A stretch of 64,000 bases of DNA from Kiritimatiellia bacterium (GTDB lineage Bacteria > Verrucomicrobiota > Kiritimatiellia > PWTM01): the NCBI GenBank assembly GCA_026417735.1, contig JAOACR010000007.1, positions 62,001 through 126,000 of the forward strand, read 5' to 3'. Position 1 is the stretch's first letter. Each line of letters starts with the position of its first letter. Below the pieces are notes generated by a model. That model saw only the letters and a program-made list of their open reading frames with translations, searched no databases and was not told the DNA's origin. Made by a program: the position numbers and the translations under genes. Of the stretch, positions 25,549 through 34,435 are shown one piece after another.

Positions 25549-26340
25549 TCAGGAAACCGGTGCGCCGGGCCGGAAGCCGGTCACGCGCGCGGGAATGCCG
25601 ACCGCAATCGCCCAGGCCGGCACGTCGGCGGTGACCAGCGCGTGCGCCCCCACAATCGCATGGGCGCCGACCTTCGTGCCGTCCATCACCGTGGCCTTTG
25701 CACCGATCCAGGCACCGTCGCCGACCTCGGCGCCTCCTCGTGTTGTGTAGGGCTGATCGAGGATGGGAATGTCCGTGCGGCTCGTTTCGTGACCGGCGCC
25801 GACCACATACACCCATGCGGCCAGCAGAGCCTTCTCCCCGATACGGGTCCGCCCGTAGGATCCAATCCGGCACCAGGCGCCGATGTTGCAGCCGCGCGCC
25901 AGCTCGATGGTGCCATCGGTGGTGGTCACCACTGTGTGGAGGCCGATGAACACCTCGTCGCCGATGACGATTCCCTCGCCGGAATTGCCTTTGGCATCCA
26001 GCACCACGCCGTCGCTGAGCGTGACGCGGTGGCCGATCGTGATCCGTCGCGGGTGCCGCAGCGTCAGGCCGCGGCCGAAGATCACCTGCCGGCCGCAGCT
26101 ACGAAACAGCGAAGGGTAGAACCTCCCGCGGAGCCAGTACCCCAGCGCACCGGGCCAATCGCCGAAGAGACCGGTGCACAGTTCGTACCAGAGGAAGGCC
26201 CCGGTACCCACTTCGCCCACCACCGCCCGCCGATACTTCGCCCAGGAGCGTTGCGCCGGGTCCCGCAGCAGGTCATGAACGCCCCGCCGCGCTTCGGTCG
26301 GTGCGGTCGGGCCGGCGGGCGGTTGGGCGGCGCCGCTCAC
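25549..26340 (-). CDS. left-handed beta-helix acyltransferase
   Basis: 263 residues from ATG 26340, overlapping the CsgG/PEGA gene by four bases. After about 60 helical residues the chain turns into hexapeptide repeats (FGRGLTLRHPRRITIGHRVTLSDGVVLD, GIVIGDEVFIGLHTVV, GCNIGAWCRIGSYGRTRIGEKALL, AEVGDGAWIGAKATVMDGTKVG; only fragments quoted), the LbetaH fold of O-acetyltransferases and colanic-acid WcaF-type enzymes. It ends with VPAWAIAVGIPARV, a conserved closing motif. A role in polysaccharide or glycoconjugate acetylation is likely; the acceptor is unknown. Confidence 0.88.
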   Translation of the reverse strand: MSGAAQPPAGPTAPTEARRGVHDLLRDPAQRSWAKYRRAVVGEVGTGAFLWYELCTGLFGDWPGALGYWLRGRFYPSLFRSCGRQVIFGRGLTLRHPRRITIGHRVTLSDGVVLDAKGNSGEGIVIGDEVFIGLHTVVTTTDGTIELARGCNIGAWCRIGSYGRTRIGEKALLAAWVYVVGAGHETSRTDIPILDQPYTTRGGAEVGDGAWIGAKATVMDGTKVGAHAIVGAHALVTADVPAWAIAVGIPARVTGFRPGAPVS

Positions 26341-27251
26341 TGCAGCGGCAGAATGGTCAGGCCCGGTTCTCCGATCACCGCATGTACGCGAGCCTTGTCG
26401 AGGACGTCCTTCAGCTCCTCGGCGGTGAGTTCGGTGCGGATCATCGGCACCTCAATCTGCAGGTCGCGGTCGAACAAGATGCGCTTGCGAATGTCCCGGT
26501 AGCCCGCACGGCCGATGGTCAGCACGTGGTCGCCCTTCGCCACGCGGAAGTTTTCGATCGGCGTGGTGCCAATCAGCATGCCGTCGAGCTCCACCAGCGC
26601 GGGGTCCGCGCTCGTGCGGATGCTGACCCGCACAGTCGGGCGTTCCGCGACTTCGGCGCGGCGCTGCGCGAGCACCTTCTCCATCTCCGGGGCAGCGGCC
26701 GCCAGCGCTTCATCGAGCATCGTCAGCAGCTCCGCCTCGCCCAGCACAGTCTGAAGGTTTTCCGTTTGGCGGACCTGTCGACTGGCGCTGCCGACCGCGG
26801 ACGCGATCACGGCGCCGTCCGTCGCGTCCAGCGCTTCGAGCCCGACGCGCAATGTGACCGTCGCCATATCCACCTGGTGACCGCCCTGACGGATCGCGGT
26901 CTTGCCAACCGACAGCGCCTGCAGCGAGCCCCGCAGCAATAGGTCCGCATTCACCGCCTGAGCGATCCGGATCGGCGCGGGGGTCGGGTCCGATGGTCGG
27001 GCATTCGTCATCTGCGCGAGGAGGTCTCGGCGATCCACCAGCACAAAACCGGGCCGGTTTGCCCACAAACGGCCGAGTGCGGACACTCCCTTCGCGGCCA
27101 GCGCCGCCGGATCGACCGCGCCACCCAGCGCCGGTTCGCTCCGCGCGCCGGTCTGATTCTCAAACTCAAGGACTGCGACGCGCCAGGGGTCGGCGCCCAG
27201 CGCCGCCCCGGCGGCCGCCAGCCACGCTGCGAACATCCTCCGGAGTTGCAT
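26337..27251 (-). CDS. CsgG-like lipoprotein/secreted protein with PEGA domain
   Basis: 304 residues from ATG 27251, chosen because AAGGGAG lies eight bases upstream; longer starts at 27272 and 27290 ignore this site. A signal peptide (MQLRRMFAAWLAAAGAALGA) is followed by WRVAVLEFENQTG and a CsgG/FlgO-type alpha-beta domain (LVDRRDLLAQM, VNADLLLRGSLQAL), and then a C-terminal PEGA beta domain (about 220-275, ALVELDGMLIGTTPIENF). PEGA domains are surface-associated sandwiches. Likely a periplasmic or outer-membrane-associated protein; the function is unknown. Confidence 0.85.
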   Translation of the reverse strand: MQLRRMFAAWLAAAGAALGADPWRVAVLEFENQTGARSEPALGGAVDPAALAAKGVSALGRLWANRPGFVLVDRRDLLAQMTNARPSDPTPAPIRIAQAVNADLLLRGSLQALSVGKTAIRQGGHQVDMATVTLRVGLEALDATDGAVIASAVGSASRQVRQTENLQTVLGEAELLTMLDEALAAAAPEMEKVLAQRRAEVAERPTVRVSIRTSADPALVELDGMLIGTTPIENFRVAKGDHVLTIGRAGYRDIRKRILFDRDLQIEVPMIRTELTAEELKDVLDKARVHAVIGEPGLTILPLQ

Positions 27252-27328
27252 CGACGCGACTCCCTTCTTCATCCACCGCAACGTTACCACATCCGACGTG
27301 GGGGCGCGATCCGAAGGGCGAGAACCGT

Positions 27329-27757
27329 TCAGTCGCGGCGACGGATGCCCAGCGCGCGATGGAGATCGTCGAGCATTCGGCGTTCATCCAGAGGGGGCGC
27401 CTGCCACGAAGACGGGGTCTGCTGAGCCAGCGCGCGGCACAGCGGCAGCTCGACCCCGTTTTCGCCGCGACGGACCGGCAGGTCGGTCGGCAGGCCGTGC
27501 TCCTCGGCCAGGGCGGCGGCGGCCTGCAGGTGCACCGGACCGTACCAGCGGCCGTCCGGCAGCTTCATCCACCACTGCAGCTCAAGCTCGGCGATCTGCG
27601 GTGCACTGGCCCAGTGCTGGCCGTCCGGGGAGACCTCGTCCTCCGGGCCCACGCGGCCGTCGCGGGCCCACTCGCGCAGCACCTCTGGCGCGACCGGTCC
27701 GAAGATCGCGCCCGCCACATTCGATCGCAGATACCACTGTGGCGCACTCTGTTCCAT
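27329..27757 (-). CDS. GYF_2 (DUF4339) domain protein
   Basis: 142 residues. The first 55 residues form a GYF_2 module (WYLRSNVAGAIFGPVAPEVL, WARDGRVGPEDEVSPDG), and a second degenerate copy begins with WWMKLPDGRWYGPVHLQAA. Such modules bind proline-rich segments; no catalytic domain is attached. The gene lies 77 bases upstream of the CsgG/PEGA start on the same strand and may be cotranscribed with it. Confidence 0.8.
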   Translation of the reverse strand: MEQSAPQWYLRSNVAGAIFGPVAPEVLREWARDGRVGPEDEVSPDGQHWASAPQIAELELQWWMKLPDGRWYGPVHLQAAAALAEEHGLPTDLPVRRGENGVELPLCRALAQQTPSSWQAPPLDERRMLDDLHRALGIRRRD

Positions 27758-27803
27758 CCGCCCAGAACATCCTCAAGGGGGGTGGTGAAGTCAACGGCGC
27801 TGA

Positions 27804-28658
27804 TCAGCGCCACAACGGCGCATCGGTAGGCGCGGGGGGAGCCGCTGGGGCCGCCCGCGGCGATGTTGGCAGAAGTCCGTGGTCCTGCAACCATGCGCGG
27901 ACCGTAGAGGCGAGCTCGGCTGCATGGGTACGGTCCAGATCGTGGCCGGCACTCGGCCAGACGATTCGTTGATTGCGCACACCGGCCTCGTCCAGCAGAC
28001 GTTTCAGCGCTTCGGACTGCTCAGGGCGCACGACCCGATCGTCCGCTCCGTGCAGCATTAGCATCGGACAGCGGATACGCCGCGCGACCGTTGGCGCGGG
28101 GGCGGGAAACCCCTCCCGCGGTGCGATGCCGCTGGCGGTGATCACGGCCGCGTTCAGCGGCTCCTCTGCCGCCAGCGCGATGGTCACGAAGCCACCCATA
28201 CTGTGTCCGTAGGCGACGAGTCGGTGTGTGTCGACGTCCGGATGACGGCGCAGCAGCTCGACGCAGAAGCGGGCGCGTCGCACGTTCTCGGCACTCGCCC
28301 CGAAGGTGGTGCGGTCGGCGGATGGACCGCCGGGGCCGTCTTCCGCGCGAGCGTGGGTGTAGTCGGGTGCGACCGCGACCATTCCCCAGCGGGCGAACTC
28401 GCGTGCTTTGGCGAGTCCAAATGATGCGGCGCTGCCCCCGAGACCGTGACTGACCACGATGCCGGGAAACGGCCCCCGGCCGACGGGCCTCACCAGCACT
28501 CCTCGGACCGCGGCCGTCACGGCCTGCCACCGGAGCGCCTGCTCGTCGAGCGGGTCCATTCGCAGACCCGCAGTCGGCTCGCTGAGGGCGCACCAGGGCG
28601 CCGGGGCGTTCAGCGAGATCAACACAAAACCCAACCGCCACCGCGCTCTGCCGGGCAT
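27804..28658 (-). CDS. alpha/beta hydrolase (dienelactone-hydrolase-like)
   Basis: 284 residues with a hydrophobic N-terminus (about 8-25) that could be a signal peptide. The fold markers are IVVSHGLGGSAASF (oxyanion loop), the nucleophile elbow GHSMGG, MLHGADDRVV with the acid, and AGHDLDRTH with the histidine. It resembles the secreted 'platelet-activating-factor acetylhydrolase/chlorophyllase-like' esterases. AAGGGA lies just before the ATG. Substrate cannot be predicted. Confidence 0.9.
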   Translation of the reverse strand: MPGRARWRLGFVLISLNAPAPWCALSEPTAGLRMDPLDEQALRWQAVTAAVRGVLVRPVGRGPFPGIVVSHGLGGSAASFGLAKAREFARWGMVAVAPDYTHARAEDGPGGPSADRTTFGASAENVRRARFCVELLRRHPDVDTHRLVAYGHSMGGFVTIALAAEEPLNAAVITASGIAPREGFPAPAPTVARRIRCPMLMLHGADDRVVRPEQSEALKRLLDEAGVRNQRIVWPSAGHDLDRTHAAELASTVRAWLQDHGLLPTSPRAAPAAPPAPTDAPLWR

Positions 28659-28712
28659 GTTCCCTTGACGTGTGAGCGTGCGTAAAAATTGTTTGCGCGG
28701 GCCGCGCTCGCC

Positions 28713-30953
28713 TCAGCGGTTCGACGCCGAGGATCCCTGCGCCTGCGCACTCGTGAGCACGCGATTCACCTCCGTCAGGAGGTCGGCGGCCGGATAGGGT
28801 TTTTGCAAGAACGGCCATCCGCGCTCACGGATCGTTTCCCAGCGGGAGTAATCGTCCGGATATCCGCTGACGAGCAGCACGGCAACGTCGGGGCGGAGCC
28901 GGCGGAATTCGTCCACCAGCTCGATGCCGTTGCCGTCCGGCAACACGACGTCCGAAAAGATCAGATCCACGCTCTGCGCTTGCTGCTCGAAGAGCGCGCG
29001 TGCGGCCGCGGCGTTCTGAGCGAAGCTGACCCGATAGCCCGCCTCCTCCAGTACGCGCGTCGCGAGCCGGGCGATGCTGACCTCATCCTCGATCACCAAG
29101 ATGTGTCGTGGCCGGCTGGGCGGCGGCGGACGCGTGGTCGGCGGCGCCTCTGCAGTGGCGGTCGGTAAATAGATGCGAAAACACGCGCCCTGTCCCCGCT
29201 CGCTGTACACGTGGATCCAGCCGCCGTGCTGGTGCACAATGCCATACACAGTCGCGAGCCCCAGACCGGTGCCGCGGCCCCAGCCCTTCGCGGTGAAAAA
29301 CGGCTCGAAGATGTGACGGCGAACCTCTTCTGGGATTCCGGGTCCGGTATCGCTGATGGAAAGGCATGCAAACGTGCCGGCGCGTGCATCTGTGTAGATG
29401 GCGACATCTTCGGTTTGGAACGTGACCGGCCGGGTCGAGATGGTCAACCGGCCGCCCTGCGGCATTACGTCCCGCGCGTTCGCCGCGAGGTTGAGCACCA
29501 CGGTCTCCACTTGGCCGGGATCGGCCAGCACCAGCGGCAGCTGCGGATCCAGCTGCAACGTCACCACGATCTGTTCGCCGATCACGCGCCGAACCAGTTC
29601 GGTGAGACTGCGCAGCACGTCATTCAGCTGAATCGGCCGAGGTTCGATGATTTGCCGTCGGCTGAACGCCAGCAGGCGGCGCGTCAGGTCTGCCGCCTGT
29701 CGTGCGGCGGAGCGGATCGTCTCGATGTCTGCACGCCCTGGATCGTTCTCCGGAAAGCGAGGGGCGACGAACTCGAGGTATCCGAGGATCGTCTGCAGCA
29801 GGTTGTTAAAATCGTGCGCGATGCCGCCGGCGAGCCGGCTGACGCTCTCCATGCGCGCGGCCTGCGCCAGCTGTTCGCGCATGGTCTCCGCCTCGGTGAC
29901 GTCCTCCTTGATCGCGATGAACCGGTCGATCGAACCATCAGCTCGCCGCAGCGGCGTGATGGTCATCTGCTCGGTGTACAGCGAGCCGTCCTTCCGCCGG
30001 TTCACGAGTGTGCCGCGCCACACCCGTCCGCGGAGGATCGTCGCCCACATTTGTTCGTAGAAGGCGGCGTCGTGGCGTCCGGACTTCAGCAGACGGGGAA
30101 ACTGGCCGATGACCTCTTCCCGTGAGTAGCCGGTCATGGTGCAGAACGCCGTGTTGACCCACTGGATCCGGCCATCAGCGTCGGTGACGAGGATGCCGTT
30201 CGCGGCGGCCTCCACCGCGGCTTCAAGCTGTCGGATTCGCTCATCTGCGGCTATGATCACGCTGACGTCCCGGCCGATCATGACGACGGGAGGGTCTCCG
30301 GGCGCGCGGGTTGCGCTCCACGAAAACGCGCGCCACGAACCATCGTGATGCCGACAGCGGGCGGCAAAGTGCACGAGCGATTCACCGGCCTGCAGTCGTC
30401 GCCAGGCGTCCTGCGCGCGGGCGCGATCGTCGGGGTGGAGGCAGTCCGCCAGCGCCGCGGGATCGTCCTCGGCCAGCAGCTTGCGCAGCGCGAGGTTGGC
30501 GGCCACCAGGCGCCCGTCCGGCGCCAATCGGGCGAGTGGGGCGGGGAGATGATCACAAAGGTAGTTGGGCGGAGCCGCACCGGGACAGCTGGCCCACAGC
30601 GACCAGCCGCGGAGAATCTCGACACCACCGGCCGGCGACAACGCGGTGGGCGGCAGGTACACGATGCGCGGATCGCGGGCCGATGGGGGCGGCGCGGAGG
30701 GCATGATCCACAGCAGGGGTAGCGAGATGAGCGCTTCGTCGGCGAGTGTCCAGAGCTCCGCGATCTCCTCGTCGGTGCTCGACTCGATCACGACCACCGC
30801 GCCTGCAGGTATTTGGGGGCGCAATGGTGGGGCGGTGAGGGAGTGAATGGGGATCCCCGTTCGCTCCAGCGCGCCGCGCAGTCGTTTCCACACGCGGCCC
30901 TGGCCCAGCCAGGCGATGGGACGCGGCGTTGCTGTGCCGGCGGTCTTATCCAC
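28713..30953 (-). CDS. PAS-containing hybrid sensor histidine kinase
   Basis: 746 residues without a clear membrane helix, so probably cytoplasmic. Residues 1-120 look like a degenerate receiver-type fold (AVVVIESSTDEEIAEL). Two PAS domains follow (about 130-235 and 240-360, with GRIQWVNTAFCTMTGYSREEVIG), then HisKA with His380 in GGIAHDFNNLL, HATPase_c (VVLNLAANARDVMP, DTGPGIPEEV, GTGLGLATVYGIV) and a C-terminal receiver with phospho-acceptor Asp668 in FSDVVLPDG and KPY. This is the NtrB-like HDFNN class. No output regulator is adjacent. Confidence 0.95.
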   Translation of the reverse strand: MDKTAGTATPRPIAWLGQGRVWKRLRGALERTGIPIHSLTAPPLRPQIPAGAVVVIESSTDEEIAELWTLADEALISLPLLWIMPSAPPPSARDPRIVYLPPTALSPAGGVEILRGWSLWASCPGAAPPNYLCDHLPAPLARLAPDGRLVAANLALRKLLAEDDPAALADCLHPDDRARAQDAWRRLQAGESLVHFAARCRHHDGSWRAFSWSATRAPGDPPVVMIGRDVSVIIAADERIRQLEAAVEAAANGILVTDADGRIQWVNTAFCTMTGYSREEVIGQFPRLLKSGRHDAAFYEQMWATILRGRVWRGTLVNRRKDGSLYTEQMTITPLRRADGSIDRFIAIKEDVTEAETMREQLAQAARMESVSRLAGGIAHDFNNLLQTILGYLEFVAPRFPENDPGRADIETIRSAARQAADLTRRLLAFSRRQIIEPRPIQLNDVLRSLTELVRRVIGEQIVVTLQLDPQLPLVLADPGQVETVVLNLAANARDVMPQGGRLTISTRPVTFQTEDVAIYTDARAGTFACLSISDTGPGIPEEVRRHIFEPFFTAKGWGRGTGLGLATVYGIVHQHGGWIHVYSERGQGACFRIYLPTATAEAPPTTRPPPPSRPRHILVIEDEVSIARLATRVLEEAGYRVSFAQNAAAARALFEQQAQSVDLIFSDVVLPDGNGIELVDEFRRLRPDVAVLLVSGYPDDYSRWETIRERGWPFLQKPYPAADLLTEVNRVLTSAQAQGSSASNR

Positions 30954-31076
30954 GCCGGTTGTTCTAGCATCTCCGCGGCACCAATGCGATTCGGCTGCCG
31001 CCAGCTGGCGCCGGCCGAATGGACGGGGACCGAGAGCTGCGCTAATCTAAAGTCTTATTGTCATCCTCACACGTTG

Positions 31077-32273
31077 ATGCGTCGAACGCGCAAATACGAT
31101 CCGCCGGACAGTCCCACATCGGTGGGCTGGACGGAGGCCCGTACGGTTCGGCTGGCGGACGCACGGCGACCCTTCCACCTCGAGCAGGGCGGGGTGCTCA
31201 GGTTGGTGGACGTTGAGTACGAGACCTACGGGGAACTGAACTCCGACCGCGACAACGTGGTCTTGGTGCTACATGCGCTGTCCGGTGATGCGCATGCGGC
31301 CGGTTGGGACCGGAACGCGCGGCGGACAGGCCGCACCTGGCGGTTGCGGCGGCCGGGGTGGTGGGACGGCATGATCGGGCCGGGCAAGGCGATCGACACC
31401 CGGCGTTGGCATGTGATCTGCTCCAACGTGCTCGGGAGTTGCTATGGAACCACCGGACCCGCTTCGACGGACCCCGAGACCGGGCGGCCCTACGGGTTGC
31501 GGTTTCCGACGGTGACTGTTGGCGACTGGGTGCGAGTGCAGGCGATGCTGCTGGACCACCTCGGCATCGAACGGTTGCACGCCGTGATCGGGGGGTCGCT
31601 GGGCGGGCAGCAGGCGCTCGAGTGGGCGCTGCGCTATCCGGAGCGTGTGAACAACTGCCTGGTGCTATGCGCATCGGCGCGGCTGTCCGCGCAAGGGCTT
31701 GCGTTCAATGCAGTCGGCCGGCATGCGATTCTGACCGACCCGAACTTTCGAAACGGGGATTTCTACGATGGAGGCCCGAAGCCGAACACCGGTCTGGCGG
31801 TCGCCCGGATGATGGCGCACATCACCTATCTTTCCGAGCGGGGGATGCATCTGAAGTTTGGGCGGCGGCGCTGGGGCGATCCAGGCCAGGCGGTCGGGTT
31901 TGGGATCGCGTTCGAGGTGGAAAGTTATCTCTCGCACCAGGGACGCGCCTTCGTCGAGCGGTTCGACGCGAACAGCTACCTTTACATCACCCGCGCGATG
32001 GATCTGTACGATGCGGCGGAGGCCTGGGGCCGCGGTGATCTGGTCCGGGCGTGTCGGCGAGTCAGGGCTCGCACGATGTTGCTATCGTTTTCGTCGGACT
32101 GGCTCTACCCGCCGCGGCAAAGCGCGGAGCTGGCGCTGGCGATGTGCCGCGCCGGGAAAACGGTCACGTACGTCGAGGTGCCCTCGGATCTCGGGCACGA
32201 CGCGTTTTTAGTGCAGGTGGACGAGGTCGGACGTCTCGTCCGGGCGTTTCTCGAGTCGGGTGGGTGCGCATGA
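31077..32273 (+). CDS. metX: homoserine O-acetyltransferase
   Basis: 398 residues from ATG 31077; no clear ribosome binding site precedes it. This alpha/beta-hydrolase-fold enzyme acylates homoserine for methionine synthesis. The catalytic triad is visible: Ser174 in GGSLGGQQALEWA, Asp341 in SSDWLYPP and His374 in DLGHDAFL. NVLGSCYGTTGPASTDP is the family substrate loop; whether acetyl or succinyl is used cannot be decided by eye. Its stop overlaps metW by four bases, a widely conserved metXW pair. Confidence 0.96.
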   Translation: MRRTRKYDPPDSPTSVGWTEARTVRLADARRPFHLEQGGVLRLVDVEYETYGELNSDRDNVVLVLHALSGDAHAAGWDRNARRTGRTWRLRRPGWWDGMIGPGKAIDTRRWHVICSNVLGSCYGTTGPASTDPETGRPYGLRFPTVTVGDWVRVQAMLLDHLGIERLHAVIGGSLGGQQALEWALRYPERVNNCLVLCASARLSAQGLAFNAVGRHAILTDPNFRNGDFYDGGPKPNTGLAVARMMAHITYLSERGMHLKFGRRRWGDPGQAVGFGIAFEVESYLSHQGRAFVERFDANSYLYITRAMDLYDAAEAWGRGDLVRACRRVRARTMLLSFSSDWLYPPRQSAELALAMCRAGKTVTYVEVPSDLGHDAFLVQVDEVGRLVRAFLESGGCA

Positions 32274-33058
32274 CCAGCGGTGTTGAGCGGCGCGGGCGGC
32301 GACCGGTGCCGGCGGTGCGTTGTCGCCGATGTGCAGAAGCGGAACGTGTGCTGTGCTGGCTGGACCCGGCGCTGCAGGCGGCGTCGGGGCGGGGTGATCT
32401 GGTGGACCGCTACCGCCGGTACGTGACGCGGCGGGTGGCAACGTCGCCGGGGCGTTGGCAGGACCCGATCATTGTGCGCACGATTCCGCGTGGTGCTTCC
32501 GTGCTCGATCTGGGATGCGGATCCGGCGAACTGCTGGCCGCGCTGATGCGGCAGCGGGCCGTGCGGGCGCAGGGCATCGAGCTGGACGCCGCGGAGGTGA
32601 TGCGGTGCATCGAGCGCGGCGTGCCGGTCTTCCAGTGCGACCTGGACCAGGGGCTAGCCGGCTTTGCGGACCGCGCGTTCGATTTCGTCGTGCTGGAGGA
32701 GACGCTGCAGACGCTGCATCGCCCGCTGACCGTGCTGCGGGAGATGTTGCGGGTGGGTCGGCAGGGCATCGTTTCGTTTCCGAACTTCGCGTGGTGGCGG
32801 GTGCGGTTGTCGCTGATGCTCGAGGGGCGGATGCCGGAGACGGAGCGGCTGCCCTACCGCTGGTACGACACGCCAAACATTCACCTCTTCACGCTGCGCG
32901 ACTTTCTCGAGTGGGCGGCGCGGGAGGGGGTGGAGATCCTCAGTGGCTACGCCTGTGCGAACGGCACCGTCCGGCCGATGCGCGACGACGACAACCTTGA
33001 AGCGGAGGAGGCGTTGCTGTTTCTTCGCAAGTCGCGAAAGAGGGTCGGCCAGCGCTGA
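32270..33058 (+). CDS. metW: MetW-family methyltransferase-like protein
   Basis: 262 residues from ATG 32270 (ATGA overlap with metX). The SAM-binding motif VLDLGCGSGELL is followed by MetW hallmarks: GIELDAAEVMRCIERGVPVFQ, FDFVVLEETLQ and IVSFPNFAWWRVRL, ending YRWYDTPNIHLFTLRDF. MetW works with MetX in methionine biosynthesis, probably stabilising or regulating the acyltransferase. The first 60 residues, including a CRRCAEAERVLC stretch, are longer than usual for MetW. Confidence 0.95.
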   Translation: MTSGVERRGRRPVPAVRCRRCAEAERVLCWLDPALQAASGRGDLVDRYRRYVTRRVATSPGRWQDPIIVRTIPRGASVLDLGCGSGELLAALMRQRAVRAQGIELDAAEVMRCIERGVPVFQCDLDQGLAGFADRAFDFVVLEETLQTLHRPLTVLREMLRVGRQGIVSFPNFAWWRVRLSLMLEGRMPETERLPYRWYDTPNIHLFTLRDFLEWAAREGVEILSGYACANGTVRPMRDDDNLEAEEALLFLRKSRKRVGQR

Positions 33059-33146
33059 AGAGTGCGGTCCGCGCCGCCCGTGGAGGGAGCAGAGCGCGAC
33101 GAGCGGCCACCTCGGGGCGGCAGAAGGGAGAGGGCGAACCATGTTG

Positions 33147-33178
33147 GGGATTGGACACGGTGGATGGCCGCCAATCCC
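33147..33178. other. perfect 8-bp inverted repeat downstream of metXW
   Basis: GGGATTGG at 33147-33154 pairs with CCAATCCC at 33171-33178 around a 16-base loop, midway between the metW stop and the next start at 33286. No T-run follows, so it is either a weak terminator, an operator or a processed hairpin. Confidence 0.4.
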
Positions 33179-33285
33179 TCGGGCGATGGCGCCGCGGGGC
33201 GGGAAGGGACGGCCACCGGCCGGAGGTGGCAGGCGGCCGTAAAGTATTGCGGACGCCGAGCCGGGCATGCAATGGTGGAGACGTG

Positions 33286-34413
33286 ATGTACCGGCTTCAT
33301 TCGTGGGGCGCTGCGCTGCTGAGCATTTGCGCCGTCGATGCGGTGGGGGCGAATGACTGGCCGATCCACCGTGGCGACGCGGCGCTGCGGGGTGTTGCGG
33401 CAGCTCCGCTCTCCGCCCCGCTTCGCCGCGTCTGGAGTGCGAGGGTCGGCGCGGCGCCCAACTCGTCGCCCGTGGTTGCGGGGGGGCGCGTGTACATCGG
33501 CAGCCTGTCGAACGCTCTGGTGGCGCTGGACCGAAGGACAGGGGAACGGCTGTGGACTGCGCCGACGGAGGGCGCGGCCGATGCGCCACCCCTCGCGTTT
33601 GGCGATATCGTCGCGGTGGGCACGGACGAGGGGGGGCTGTTCGCGGTGCGCCAAGCCGATGGTCGGCAGCTTTGGCGTCACCGTGGTCAGGGGCGCATTG
33701 CAGGTTCTGCGAATGCGGCGCGCGTGGACGGCGGCTGGCGCGTATTGGTCGGCTCATACGACGCCACGCTGCACTGTCTGGACGGCTCCAGTGGCCGCTC
33801 GCTCTGGAAGTTTTCCGCAGAGGGTTACCTCCATGCGACGCCCGCGCTCGCCGACGCGGACGTGTGGGTCGGCAGCTGCGACGGCCGGTTGTACATCTTG
33901 TCGCTCTCGAACGGCGCCGTGCGTTCGGTGGTGGAGGCTGGCAGCTACGTGGCGGCCTCGCCGGCGGTGGACGGAGGCTTGGTGGTGGTCGCCACGCACG
34001 CCGCGGAACTGTTGGGGATTGACACGGCGTCGGGGGAGGTCCGATGGCGCCTGACCGACACGAACGCGACGGCGTTTGTGTCGAGCCCAGCGCTGACGCG
34101 CGAACTGGTGGTGATCGGAGATCGCGGCGGACGTGTGGTCGCGGTGCGGCGAGACAGTGGCCGGGTCGCATGGGTTCGCGAGGTGCGCGGCGCGGTGGAC
34201 AGTTCGCCGGTGGTCGCGGGCGAGACGGTCTGGGTGGGGGCCGACGACGGACGGCTGCGGGCGCTGCGGCTGCAAGACGGCGCCGTGCTCTGGAGCTACG
34301 AGTTGGGGGCGGCGATTGCGGGATCGGTGGCGGTCTCGGACGGCTGGCTGTACGTGTCGGACGCGTCGGGCGCGGTGCACGGTTTTTGCGAGTCGTCGCC
34401 GCATTCTCGGTGA
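33286..34413 (+). CDS. secreted PQQ-type beta-propeller protein
   Basis: 375 residues from ATG 33286 with GGTGGAG at 33274-33280; the open frame upstream lacks a signal peptide and is not used. Signal peptide: MYRLHSWGAALLSICAVDAVGA. The mature chain starts NDWPIHRGDAALRG and contains at least seven blades of the form VYIGSLSNALVALDRRTGERLW, VLVGSYDATLHCLDGSSGRSLW (quoted in part), closing with VSDASGAVHGF. Shorter and more regular than the propeller at 5484. It is followed 22 bases later by a symporter gene, so a periplasmic sensing or scaffold role in solute uptake is conceivable. Confidence 0.9.
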   Translation: MYRLHSWGAALLSICAVDAVGANDWPIHRGDAALRGVAAAPLSAPLRRVWSARVGAAPNSSPVVAGGRVYIGSLSNALVALDRRTGERLWTAPTEGAADAPPLAFGDIVAVGTDEGGLFAVRQADGRQLWRHRGQGRIAGSANAARVDGGWRVLVGSYDATLHCLDGSSGRSLWKFSAEGYLHATPALADADVWVGSCDGRLYILSLSNGAVRSVVEAGSYVAASPAVDGGLVVVATHAAELLGIDTASGEVRWRLTDTNATAFVSSPALTRELVVIGDRGGRVVAVRRDSGRVAWVREVRGAVDSSPVVAGETVWVGADDGRLRALRLQDGAVLWSYELGAAIAGSVAVSDGWLYVSDASGAVHGFCESSPHSR

Positions 34414-34435
34414 GCGGCGGCTCGGCGAGGTGGCG

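Noticed and set aside
30954-31076. SAM riboswitch upstream of metX
   Set aside because: The 123-base gap shows no SAM-riboswitch-like helices or terminator that I can recognise.
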